Origin: Acidimicrobiaceae bacterium
GTDB taxonomy: Bacteria; Actinomycetota; Acidimicrobiia; Acidimicrobiales; Palsa-688
Assembly (NCBI GenBank): GCA_027334785.1
Contig: DAHWQF010000279.1
Location: forward strand, 1 to 5,146
DNA length: 5,146 bases
Reading direction: 5' to 3'
Part shown: positions 1-5,146 of the stretch, piece by piece
Layout: every line of letters starts with the position of its first letter
How positions within the stretch are numbered: the first letter of the stretch is position 1
Notes under the pieces: model-generated
Database searches by the model: none
What the model was told of the DNA's origin: nothing
Seen by the model: the letters and a program-made list of their open reading frames with translations, nothing else
Position numbers and translations under genes: made by a program

Positions 1-608
1 ATGGTGGCGAGTAGCCCCCGGTAGCGGCTGGCGACATCCTCCCAGTTGCCGTACAGCCGAGCCAGAGCCGCCAGCGTGGCGCCAAGCAAGGCGTCCCGGT
101 CCACCGGACGCCCGGCAAGGGCCTCGAGCGAGGTGGCACCCGCGGGCGCCCAGCCCACGTTCAGGCCAACTCCGACCACCACGGCGGCGTCGTCGTCCTT
201 CGTTGCCCCGCCGGCCGCTGCCGGTGCCTGGACGGCCTCGGCCAGCACGCCGGCCACCTTGTGCCCGTCGGGCCCCAACAGATCGTTCGGCCACTTGAGC
301 ACCAGCTGCACGCCGGCCACCTCCCGAGCGGCCTCAGCCACGGCGAGCGAGACCGCCGCCATTACGAGGTGCCTCCGTCCTGGTGCCAAGGCACGTGCCC
401 CGAGCCGGCCCGGCCTGAGCAAGACCGAAAAAAGCAGGGCCGCACCGGCGGGCGCCTCCCAGCGCCGGTCGAAGCGCCCCCGGCCGGCGCTTTGGTAGTC
501 GGCCACGACGACGAGCCCTTCCTCGGCCCCGAGGCGTGCCTCCTCGGCCACCACGGTGTTGGTCGAGGTCGTCTCCGCCAGCCGGGCCACCCTGAACCCA
601 TGGACCAT
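1..608 (-). CDS. birA: Biotin--[acetyl-CoA-carboxylase] ligase, C-terminus cut off by window edge
   Basis: The enzyme activates biotin with ATP to biotinyl-5'-AMP and transfers it to the lysine of biotin carrier domains in the cytoplasm. I translated 202 codons. The protein begins MVHGFRVARLAETTSTN, and the ETTSTN motif is typical of BirA N-termini. The biotin/AMP-binding loop AGRGR is at residues 41-45 followed by W50, KWPND is at 105-109, K117 lies in HKVAG, and VGVGLN is at 145-150. There is no helix-turn-helix domain before the catalytic core, so this is a monofunctional ligase rather than an E. coli-type repressor. The small C-terminal domain starts near the edge and is not visible in full. 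I chose ATG at 608 because homology begins just after it; an in-frame GTG four codons upstream (620) is possible. It diverges from the carboxylase gene at 648, whose BCCP domain is its expected substrate. Confidence 0.93.
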   Translation of the reverse strand, partial: MVHGFRVARLAETTSTNTVVAEEARLGAEEGLVVVADYQSAGRGRFDRRWEAPAGAALLFSVLLRPGRLGARALAPGRRHLVMAAVSLAVAEAAREVAGVQLVLKWPNDLLGPDGHKVAGVLAEAVQAPAAAGGATKDDDAAVVVGVGLNVGWAPAGATSLEALAGRPVDRDALLGATLAALARLYGNWEDVASRYRGLLAT

Positions 609-647
609 GTCGACTTGCACCCCGCCAGCCTGGCAGACTGCCCCCAC
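609..647. promoter_or_regulatory. Short divergent intergenic region between birA and the carboxylase gene
   Basis: Only 39 bp separate the two divergent start codons, so at least part of each promoter must lie here or inside the opposite coding region. On the plus strand, CAGACT (634-639) sits 8 nt before the carboxylase ATG and is a weak -10 candidate for a leaderless transcript. I see no convincing -35 hexamer and no Shine-Dalgarno sequence before the ATG at 648. I recognise no operator palindrome. The promoter role follows from gene arrangement rather than from strong motifs. Confidence 0.4.
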
Positions 648-2534
648 ATGAAGGTGCCCACCTTCCCGACGCTGCCCTCGAAGGTGCTGATCGCCAACCG
701 GGGCGAGATCGCCGTCCGCGTAGCTAGAGCGTGCCGGCACCTCGGCATCGCCTCGGTGGCGGTGTACTCCGAAGCTGACCGGGGCTCCATGCACGTCCGG
801 GCTGCTGACGAGGCCTACCTGGTCGGGCCGGCACCGGCGGCGGAGAGCTACCTTTCGGTCGAGCGGCTCCTAGAGCTGCTCGCGCGTTCAGGGGCGGATG
901 CCGTGCACCCCGGTTACGGCTTCCTCGCCGAAGACGCCCGCTTTGCCAGCGCGGTCATCGCCGCCGGCGCCACATGGGTCGGCCCGCCCCCCGGAGCGAT
1001 CGAGGTGATGGGCGACAAGATCAGCAGCCGGGCGGCCGCCCGGCGAGCTGGGGTCGCGCCCGTGCCCGGGACCGACACGCCGCTCGAAAGTCCTGACGAG
1101 GTCGTCGCGTTCGGCGAATCGCACGGCTGGCCCGTCGCTATCAAGGCCGCCTTCGGTGGGGGCGGGCGGGGGATGCGGGTCGTGACTTCGCCAGACAAGG
1201 CGGCCGACGCCCTGGAATCAGCCCAGCGCGAGGCCGAGAAGGCCTTCGGGCGGCCCGAGTGCTACCTGGAGAAGTACTTGCCCTGGCCGCGCCATGTCGA
1301 GGTCCAAGTGCTCGCAGACACCCACGGCAACGTCGTCCACCTCGGCACGCGTGACTGTTCCGTGCAGCGGCGCCACCAAAAGCTGGTGGAGGAGGCGCCG
1401 GCACCGGGATTACCCCCCGGCGTCGCCGAGGCGATGGGCGAGGCCGCGGTGCACGTGGCCCGGACCTGCGGCTACGTCAATGCCGGCACCATCGAGCTCA
1501 TCTACCAAGATGGCGAGTTTTATTTCCTCGAGATGAACACCCGCCTCCAGGTGGAGCACCCGGTGACAGAACTCGTAACCGGCCTTGACCTCGTGGCGCT
1601 GCAGTTCGCCGTCGCTGCCGGGGAGCCCCTCCCCTTTTCTCAGGACGATGTACTACTGCGCGGCCATGCCATCGAGGCCCGGGTCAACGCCGAGGACCTC
1701 GCCGGCGGCAACTTCATCCCCACTCCCGGCCGCGTCGCCCGGCTGCGCCTCCCCGCCGGGCCCTGGGTACGCGCCGACGCCGGTTACGAGGCGGGCGACA
1801 CGGTCAGCCAGCACTACGACAACCTCCTGGCCAAGCTCATCTCGTGGGGCCCAGACCGGGAAAGTGCCCGCCGGCGCCTGCTCTCGGCCCTGCAGGAGAC
1901 CGAGGTGGAGGGGGTCCCAACCACCATCCCGGCCCACATGGTGGTGCTCGCCCACCCCGACTTCGTCACAGCCAGCCACTCGACAACGTGGCTGACCGAA
2001 AAGGTGGACCTCTCCTCTGTCGACCCTGTCGTTCCGGCCGCCATGAACTCCACATCCACCGACGAGCGCCGGGACCTCGACATCGAGGTCGGCGGGCGGC
2101 TCTACCAGGTACGGGTCTGGTTACCGCCGGCCTGGGGCTCGGACGCTGACCTCGGGAGCGCCGGCCTCGGGAGCGCCGGCCTCGGGAGCGCCGGCCTTGG
2201 GGACGCCGGCCTTGGGGGCACCGGCCTCGGGAGCACCGGCCTCGGAGGCACCGGCCTCGGGAGCACCGGCCTCGGGAGCACCGGCCTCGGGAGCACCGGC
2301 CTCGGAGACAGTGGGCGAGACGGCGCTGAGGTGACCATCCCCATGCAAGGCACGGTTGTCAAGGTGCTGGTCGGCGCCGGCGACCACGTGGACGCAGGCC
2401 AGGCCGTATGCGTGCTCGAGGCGATGAAAATGGAGAACTACATCGTCTCCGACGTCGCCGGCACCGTCCTCGAAGTCCGCGTGGAGACCGGAGCGTCGGT
2501 CGGTGCCGGCGACGTCGTGGCCGTGATCGGCTGA
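648..2534 (+). CDS. Acyl-CoA carboxylase alpha subunit (biotin carboxylase fused to biotin carrier domain)
   Basis: The subunit uses ATP and bicarbonate to carboxylate its own biotin, which then passes CO2 to an acyl-CoA via a separate carboxyltransferase subunit (malonyl- or methylmalonyl-CoA formation). It has 628 aa, within the 600-670 aa range of actinobacterial AccA proteins. The biotin carboxylase N-domain starts at KVLIANRGEIAVR (12-24). ATP-grasp residues line up with E. coli AccC at a constant offset of +7: K124, K166 before the glycine loop GGGGRGM (170-176), K245 in RRHQK, E283, E295, N297, R299, Q301, E303 and R345. A bridging segment (about 476-492) precedes a Gly/Leu/Ser/Thr repeat linker (502-554). 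The BCCP domain (about 561-628) has EAMKM with biotinyl lysine K594. The reading frame stays open upstream to 261, but that part overlaps birA antisense and has no homology. An ATG at 600 is a less likely start. Acyl-CoA preference cannot be read from this subunit, so I give no symbol. Confidence 0.95.
   Translation: MKVPTFPTLPSKVLIANRGEIAVRVARACRHLGIASVAVYSEADRGSMHVRAADEAYLVGPAPAAESYLSVERLLELLARSGADAVHPGYGFLAEDARFASAVIAAGATWVGPPPGAIEVMGDKISSRAAARRAGVAPVPGTDTPLESPDEVVAFGESHGWPVAIKAAFGGGGRGMRVVTSPDKAADALESAQREAEKAFGRPECYLEKYLPWPRHVEVQVLADTHGNVVHLGTRDCSVQRRHQKLVEEAPAPGLPPGVAEAMGEAAVHVARTCGYVNAGTIELIYQDGEFYFLEMNTRLQVEHPVTELVTGLDLVALQFAVAAGEPLPFSQDDVLLRGHAIEARVNAEDLAGGNFIPTPGRVARLRLPAGPWVRADAGYEAGDTVSQHYDNLLAKLISWGPDRESARRRLLSALQETEVEGVPTTIPAHMVVLAHPDFVTASHSTTWLTEKVDLSSVDPVVPAAMNSTSTDERRDLDIEVGGRLYQVRVWLPPAWGSDADLGSAGLGSAGLGSAGLGDAGLGGTGLGSTGLGGTGLGSTGLGSTGLGSTGLGDSGRDGAEVTIPMQGTVVKVLVGAGDHVDAGQAVCVLEAMKMENYIVSDVAGTVLEVRVETGASVGAGDVVAVIG
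2151..2309 (+). repeat. 15-bp coding minisatellite (ten units plus a partial one) in the carboxylase linker
   Basis: Ten uninterrupted 15-bp units run from 2151 to 2300, followed by a decayed partial unit to about 2309. Units 1-3 are identical, CTCGGGAGCGCCGGC. Units 4 and 5 differ (CTTGGGGACGCCGGC, CTTGGGGGCACCGGC). Units 6, 8, 9 and 10 are identical, CTCGGGAGCACCGGC, and unit 7 is CTCGGAGGCACCGGC. Each unit encodes LGSAG, LGDAG, LGGTG or LGSTG, so copy-number changes keep the frame. Units 5-6 and 7-8 look like a 30-bp duplication. The array lies between the bridging segment and the BCCP domain and probably acts as a flexible tether. Near-identical units suggest recent expansion by slippage or unequal exchange. 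Confidence 0.97.
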
Positions 2535-2611
2535 TCGCACAACCGCCCAGCCACCGCGCTCATCTCGTACAAGGCCGCGCGAGAAACTCACTGATGAGAA
2601 CTTGTTAGCCG

Positions 2612-2698
2612 CACATCAATCAGTTTTTGGCGCGAATACGCGCAAGTTCCTGACCGATGTGACCTCCGCCAAAAACACATCGGTCAATTTCTGGCGCG
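2612..2698. repeat. Three-arm palindromic intergenic element
   Basis: Three related 23-bp arms are present: arm 1 at 2612-2634 (plus), arm 2 at 2639-2661 (inverted) and arm 3 at 2676-2698 (plus). All share CACATC, then two variable bases, then TCA, and end in GCGCG (arms 1 and 3 in TGGCGCG). Arms 1 and 3 match at 19 of 23 positions, arms 2 and 3 at 18 of 23, arms 1 and 2 at 16 of 23. Arms 1 and 2 form a 50-bp imperfect palindrome centred on AATA (2635-2638) with a perfect GCGCG/CGCGC core. An exact inverted pair GTTTTTGGCG (2623-2632) / CGCCAAAAAC (2667-2676) overlaps this. No ORF with coding character covers the element. It could be a REP/MITE-like repeat, a set of operator sites, or a terminator; sequence alone does not decide. 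Confidence 0.75.
2651..2686 (+). terminator. Candidate terminator hairpin downstream of the carboxylase gene
   Basis: TGACCGATGTG (2651-2661) and CACATCGGTCA (2676-2686) form a perfect 11-bp stem with a 14-nt loop, followed on the plus strand by ATTTCT. It is 116 bp after the carboxylase stop codon and before the next plus-strand gene. The T-tract is poor, as is common for terminators in GC-rich bacteria. The same bases belong to the three-arm repeat, so termination may be secondary or absent. Confidence 0.4.
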
Positions 2699-2725
2699 TC
2701 CGTCCCCTGTCGCTGGCCTCGCCGC

Positions 2726-2731
2726 CACAAT
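2726..2731 (+). promoter_or_regulatory. Candidate -10 box of the small membrane protein gene
   Basis: CACAAT (2726-2731) matches TATAAT at four of six positions and is followed by 7 nt before ATG at 2739. That places transcription start at or next to the A of the ATG, giving a leaderless mRNA. No Shine-Dalgarno sequence is present and no clear -35 hexamer is seen. The hexamer overlaps the alternative ATG at 2730, which favours 2739 as the start. Arm 3 of the palindromic repeat ends 28 bp upstream of it. Confidence 0.4.
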
Positions 2732-2738
2732 GGGACCC

Positions 2739-2942
2739 ATGAAAGGCACCAAGCCCAACAAGCTCGCACTGCTCCTGGTCGCCGTCGGGCACGTCGCGGT
2801 CACAGCCATCACGTGGGCCGACATCAAGCGCCGGCCCGCCGAGCAGATCCGTGGTGGCAAGCTGGTCTGGCGAGTCCTGACCGCGCTCAACACGGGCAAC
2901 TCGGTCCTCTACTGGCTCCTGGGGCGCCGGCGGCCTACATGA
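2739..2942 (+). CDS. Small two-helix membrane protein, PLDc_N-like
   Basis: The product has 67 aa and no enzyme motif. It starts MKGTKPNK, followed by a hydrophobic helix (about residues 9-25, LALLLVAVGHVAVTAIT), a basic stretch with RRPAEQIRGGKLVW (about 31-44), a second more amphipathic hydrophobic stretch (about 46-60, ending SVLYWLLG) and a basic tail RRRP. This helix - RRPAEQ(I/V)RG - W - helix - LGRR layout resembles small actinobacterial proteins related to the phospholipase D nuclease N-terminal (PLDc_N) membrane domain, but no catalytic HKD motif follows. Both termini are basic, so topology is uncertain. I prefer ATG 2739 to the in-frame ATG 2730 because of the -10-like hexamer just upstream. 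The next gene begins 56 bp after its stop and has its own promoter candidate. Function is unknown. Confidence 0.7.
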   Translation: MKGTKPNKLALLLVAVGHVAVTAITWADIKRRPAEQIRGGKLVWRVLTALNTGNSVLYWLLGRRRPT

Positions 2943-2985
2943 GGGTCACCACCTAAGATCGAGTAGCCGGGCCGGCGGCCGCTTG

Positions 2986-2991
2986 TAGTAT
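2986..2991 (+). promoter_or_regulatory. -10 box for leaderless transcription of the DUF2079-type gene
   Basis: TAGTAT (2986-2991) fits the TANNNT -10 pattern and lies 7 nt before ATG 2999, so the transcript should begin at or next to the start codon. There is no Shine-Dalgarno sequence. The -35 region (about 2963-2968, GTAGCC) is not recognisable. The geometry supports both the start codon and separate transcription from the small gene upstream. Confidence 0.55.
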
Positions 2992-2998
2992 CGCGCCG

Positions 2999-4672
2999 AT
3001 GAGCGAGGCCGAGGCAACGGCTGGCTCCGCTCGCAGTCAGTGCGCACCCGACACCGGCTTCGCAGGCGCACTACCAGTCGAGGCGGAGGGCACCCCCCTA
3101 GCCGCACCTGACGACGCGCCGCTGGCCAAACAAACCTCGCCAACCACAAGAGCGTGGTCCCTGCGGGCGCGGGCGATCAATAACTCCCTGCGGGCGCCGG
3201 CGATCACCAGGTACCTGGTCCCCTACGCAAGGCTCGTTCCCCTCGCGTTCCTCATGGTCGCCTTCACGGTGCGCTTTGCCAACGCCTCGGTCGAGACCCT
3301 GCGCTCCTTCCAGCAAGACGCCTACGACCTCGCTCTCTACGACCAAGGCATATGGCTATTGAGCAGGTTCCACGCCCCATTTATGACGGTCATGGGCACG
3401 GACATGTTCGCGGCCCACACGGTGTTCATCTTCGTCCTCCTAGTGCCGTTGTACTGGATCTACCCGCACGCCGCCGCTTTGCTCGTAGTCCAAGCCATGG
3501 CGCTCGCCTCTGGTGCGGTACCCGTTTACCTGCTTGGCCGGCACCTCTTGTCGAGCCGAACCCTGTCCACTTTGCTCGCCGCCGCCTACCTCCTCAACCC
3601 TGCCATCCAGCGGGCCAACCTCGACCAGTTCCACGTCGAGGCATTTGAAGCGCCGATCCTGGCTTTTTGTGTCTATGCGGCGGTCGTATGGCGCCCGCGC
3701 CTCCTTTTGGCCATGGTGGCGCTTCTTCTGCTCTGCAAGCAAGATGACGCCCTATTTGCTGTCCCCCTAGGCCTATGGGTCACCTTCCGACGCGATCGCA
3801 CGGCGGGGCTGGCGATCGTGGGGTCCGCCGTCACGGTCGCGTTGATCGAGAACCTCGTCATAATCCCCGTCCTCCTAAACGGTGTACCTGTGACCTACAC
3901 GGGATGGTGGCCGTTTGGCTCTCTCTCTGCCACCATGCGTGTCCTCATCCGCAAGCCAGGCGAACTCTTGGGCTTCCTTGTGGGCGGCGGCAGACCCTTC
4001 TACCTTTGGCAAATGGCGTTCAGCACGGGCTTGGCGTTCCTTGCCGCCCCGGGGGTCCTTGCCGTCGCCCTCCCCGAACTACTTGCGGACGCGTTCTCGT
4101 CCAACCCGTACTTACACCAAATTTTCCGCCATTACTCGGTGCCTACGGCCGCCGTGCTCCTTTGCGCCACCGTCGTCGGCATAGCGCGAGCGAAACGCCG
4201 CCGCGACCGGGTCATAGCGACTGCTACCGTGACACTTTGTGCCCTCTGGGCCTGTCTTTTGTGGGGCGACGCCCCCTTCTCGGACAGCCCCTACGTCCCT
4301 CCCAGCCCGTTGGCCCCCTATGTGTTGGCGACGGAACACCTATTGACCAAGCTCCCCCCGCGGGCCGTAGTCTCCGCGGCCCAGAACTTTGTCCCGAACA
4401 TAGACCACCGCCGGCAGGTCTACCTCTTCCCCACGCCGTTTTCTCAGTCTTACTACGGCAACCCGAAGTTCAATGGCACCGAGCTGCCGTTCGCCTCGCA
4501 GGTTGAGTACCTCCTGCTCCCTCGGTGCATCTCCTGCGACGGCAACCTAGGAGAAAGCGCGCAAGTAGTCTTCGATCGCATAGCCCCCGAATTCCGCGTG
4601 GTTGGTTCTACCAGTAACGTCGTCCTTTACGAACGCAAGCACAGTGCGCCCAGCGCCGGTAGGAGCCGCTGA
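2999..4672 (+). CDS. DUF2079-type polytopic membrane protein (possible GT-C fold glycosyltransferase)
   Basis: This integral membrane protein of 557 aa has roughly ten hydrophobic segments (about 77-97, 140-160, 161-180, 188-205, 222-246, 251-263, 269-293, 340-362, 381-397, 405-422). Features typical of the DUF2079 family are FQQDAYDLALYDQGIW (104-119), a GTDMFAAH segment (133-140), DQFHVEAFEAP (209-219), LLCKQDDALF (244-253), and a soluble C-terminal part with VVSAAQNFVPNIDHRRQVYLFP (437-458 region onward). The family is uncharacterised. The acidic residues after the first helix recall GT-C glycosyltransferases that use polyprenyl-phosphate sugars, so a role in envelope glycan or lipid modification is an inference. 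The first ~70 residues are a hydrophilic Ala/Pro/Thr-rich extension. CISC (510-513) is a CxxC pair of unknown meaning. Codons ending in A or T appear more frequent than in the carboxylase gene. No partner gene is nearby. Confidence 0.85.
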   Translation: MSEAEATAGSARSQCAPDTGFAGALPVEAEGTPLAAPDDAPLAKQTSPTTRAWSLRARAINNSLRAPAITRYLVPYARLVPLAFLMVAFTVRFANASVETLRSFQQDAYDLALYDQGIWLLSRFHAPFMTVMGTDMFAAHTVFIFVLLVPLYWIYPHAAALLVVQAMALASGAVPVYLLGRHLLSSRTLSTLLAAAYLLNPAIQRANLDQFHVEAFEAPILAFCVYAAVVWRPRLLLAMVALLLLCKQDDALFAVPLGLWVTFRRDRTAGLAIVGSAVTVALIENLVIIPVLLNGVPVTYTGWWPFGSLSATMRVLIRKPGELLGFLVGGGRPFYLWQMAFSTGLAFLAAPGVLAVALPELLADAFSSNPYLHQIFRHYSVPTAAVLLCATVVGIARAKRRRDRVIATATVTLCALWACLLWGDAPFSDSPYVPPSPLAPYVLATEHLLTKLPPRAVVSAAQNFVPNIDHRRQVYLFPTPFSQSYYGNPKFNGTELPFASQVEYLLLPRCISCDGNLGESAQVVFDRIAPEFRVVGSTSNVVLYERKHSAPSAGRSR

Positions 4673-4724
4673 ACTCTAAGTCTGCCTAGGTGGCGGGCCT
4701 CGGACGCTGGCGGAAGGGGTAAGT

Positions 4725-4764
4725 CGCTCAAAAACAGATAAAATTCGGCCAGCCGACTTGAGCG
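4725..4764 (-). terminator. Terminator of nadC, possibly bidirectional
   Basis: Read on the minus strand, a short stem TCGG/CCGA with loop CTGG (4745-4756) is followed by ATTTTATCTGTTTTT, a T-rich tract expected of an intrinsic terminator, 34 bp past the NadC stop codon. An outer pair CGCTCAA (4725-4731) / TTGAGCG (4758-4764) can close a longer hairpin active in either orientation. AAGTCG (4721-4726) / CGACTT (4754-4759) is an alternative pairing that overlaps it. The position between convergent genes fits termination. The inner stem is short, so strength is uncertain. Confidence 0.55.
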
Positions 4765-4767
4765 CTC

Positions 4768-4783
4768 GGCGCACTTTGGCGCC
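4768..4783. repeat. Short GC-rich inverted repeat just after nadC
   Basis: GGCGC (4768-4772) and GCGCC (4779-4783) form a perfect 5-bp stem with a 6-nt loop, 7 bp beyond the nadC stop codon. A second pairing uses GGCGCC at 4779-4784 and at 4794-4799, spanning the stop codon. It probably contributes to the 3' end structure of the nadC transcript. Such short GC palindromes also occur by chance in this base composition. Confidence 0.35.
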
Positions 4784-4789
4784 GGCGTG

Positions 4790-5146
4790 TTACGGCGCCA
4801 GAGCTTCCCAGTCGAGGCCGATATCGAGCGCCGGCGCCGAGTGGGTCAGCGCGCCCACGGCGATGTAGTCGACCCCGCACTCGGCCACGGAGCGGGCATT
4901 GGCGAGAGTAATGCCCCCCGACGCCTCGACCTTGGCGCCGGCCCGCCGCGCCCGCGCCACCGCCTCTTTGATATCCGCGAGGGCCATGTTGTCCACCAGG
5001 ATGAGCTTTGCGCCCGCAGCGAGCGCCTCGTCCAGTTCAGAGAGATCGTCCACCTCGACTTCGACCGGGAGCGGCTCGTACGCTGTCCGGACGCTGCGCG
5101 CCCCCGACAGCGCCGCTCTCACGGCGGAGCCAACGCCCCCAAAGGC
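4790..5146 (-). CDS. nadC: Nicotinate-nucleotide pyrophosphorylase (quinolinate phosphoribosyltransferase), N-terminus cut off by window edge
   Basis: The enzyme converts quinolinate and phosphoribosyl pyrophosphate to nicotinate mononucleotide, CO2 and pyrophosphate in de novo NAD synthesis, in the cytoplasm. The last 118 residues are visible, about 40 percent of a usual ~280-aa protein. They cover the C-terminal half of the alpha/beta barrel. In fragment numbering, EVEVDDL is at 29-35 and ILVDNM at 49-54 (substrate-binding acidic residues on adjacent strands), EASGGI at 74-79 (phosphate-binding loop), and GVDYIAVGALTHSAPALDIGLD at 91-112. The frame stays open to the window edge, so GTG at 5122 is not the start: residues before it (AFGGVGSA) continue family homology, matching the segment just after the NHI/NHV motif. 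The gene converges on the DUF2079-type gene with a 117-bp gap holding terminator-like hairpins. Confidence 0.95.
   Translation of the reverse strand, partial: AFGGVGSAVRAALSGARSVRTAYEPLPVEVEVDDLSELDEALAAGAKLILVDNMALADIKEAVARARRAGAKVEASGGITLANARSVAECGVDYIAVGALTHSAPALDIGLDWEALAP

Noticed and set aside
46..498. Open plus-strand frame of 150 codons rich in Ala, Ser and Pro
   Set aside because: It is the antisense shadow of birA, whose ETTSTN, AGRGR, KWPND and GVGLN motifs are on the minus strand.
261..647. Upstream extension of the carboxylase reading frame (129 extra residues)
   Set aside because: It runs antisense through the well-supported birA gene and shows no carboxylase homology; family similarity begins a few residues after ATG 648.
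2151..2309. CRISPR-like array
   Set aside because: Units are 15 bp, directly abutting with no spacers, and lie in frame inside a coding region.
2102..2591. Minus-strand frames encoding Pro-Arg-Pro and Gly-Ala-Pro-Glu-Ala repeat proteins
   Set aside because: Both are reverse readings of the 15-bp minisatellite and the BCCP coding region; the repetitive look comes from the real gene on the plus strand.
2623..2643. Minus-strand intrinsic terminator made from the GCGCG-AATA-CGCGC hairpin
   Set aside because: On the minus strand the bases that follow are CAAAAACTGATTG, with no T-tract, and no minus-strand gene ends nearby.
3775..4506. Long plus-strand frame of 243 codons inside the DUF2079-type gene
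   Set aside because: It is Pro/Arg/Gly-rich with no recognisable motif and lies within the better-supported membrane protein frame; it reflects GC-rich codon composition.
5120..5122. GTG as the start codon of nadC
   Set aside because: The frame remains open and family-like before it (AFGGVGSA), and a start here would remove more than half of the enzyme.

Overview
The window looks like chromosomal DNA from a GC-rich bacterium, most likely an actinomycete-type organism (Actinomycetota, possibly an uncultured Acidimicrobiia-like lineage). The reasons are the strong G/C preference at third codon positions, a fused biotin carboxylase/biotin carrier acyl-CoA carboxylase subunit of the actinobacterial AccA type, and two start codons that sit about 7 nt after a -10-like hexamer with no Shine-Dalgarno sequence, as in leaderless genes. 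The lineage is inferred, not demonstrated.

Layout. Positions 1-608 (minus) hold the N-terminal 202 codons of a biotin--protein ligase (BirA) that runs off the left edge. Diverging from it after 39 bp, 648-2534 (plus) encodes an acyl-CoA carboxylase alpha subunit (biotin carboxylase + BCCP, 628 aa). The linker ahead of its BCCP domain is built from a 15-bp in-frame minisatellite. A 204-bp intergenic stretch follows (2535-2738). It carries three related 23-bp arms in alternating orientation that form overlapping palindromes, the most unusual noncoding structure here. Next come a 67-aa two-helix membrane protein (2739-2942) and a 557-aa polytopic DUF2079-type membrane protein (2999-4672), both plus strand. 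Converging on them from the right edge is the C-terminal part of nicotinate-nucleotide pyrophosphorylase NadC (4790 to beyond 5146, minus). The 117-bp gap between the convergent genes contains hairpins and a T-rich tract suited to transcription termination.

How the genes work together. BirA and the carboxylase subunit form a direct enzyme/substrate pair: BirA attaches biotin to the BCCP lysine (K594) of the protein encoded next to it. The carboxylase probably supplies malonyl-CoA or methylmalonyl-CoA with a carboxyltransferase subunit encoded elsewhere. NadC makes nicotinate mononucleotide for NAD synthesis. nadC and birA lie on the same strand and are neighbours in several bacterial lineages, so the plus-strand block between them may be a rearrangement or insertion. 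The two membrane proteins have no clear functional link to the others.

I found no convincing new multi-gene system, no CRISPR array, no transposase gene, and no rRNA or tRNA gene. The points most worth checking are the three-arm palindromic element and the minisatellite linker.
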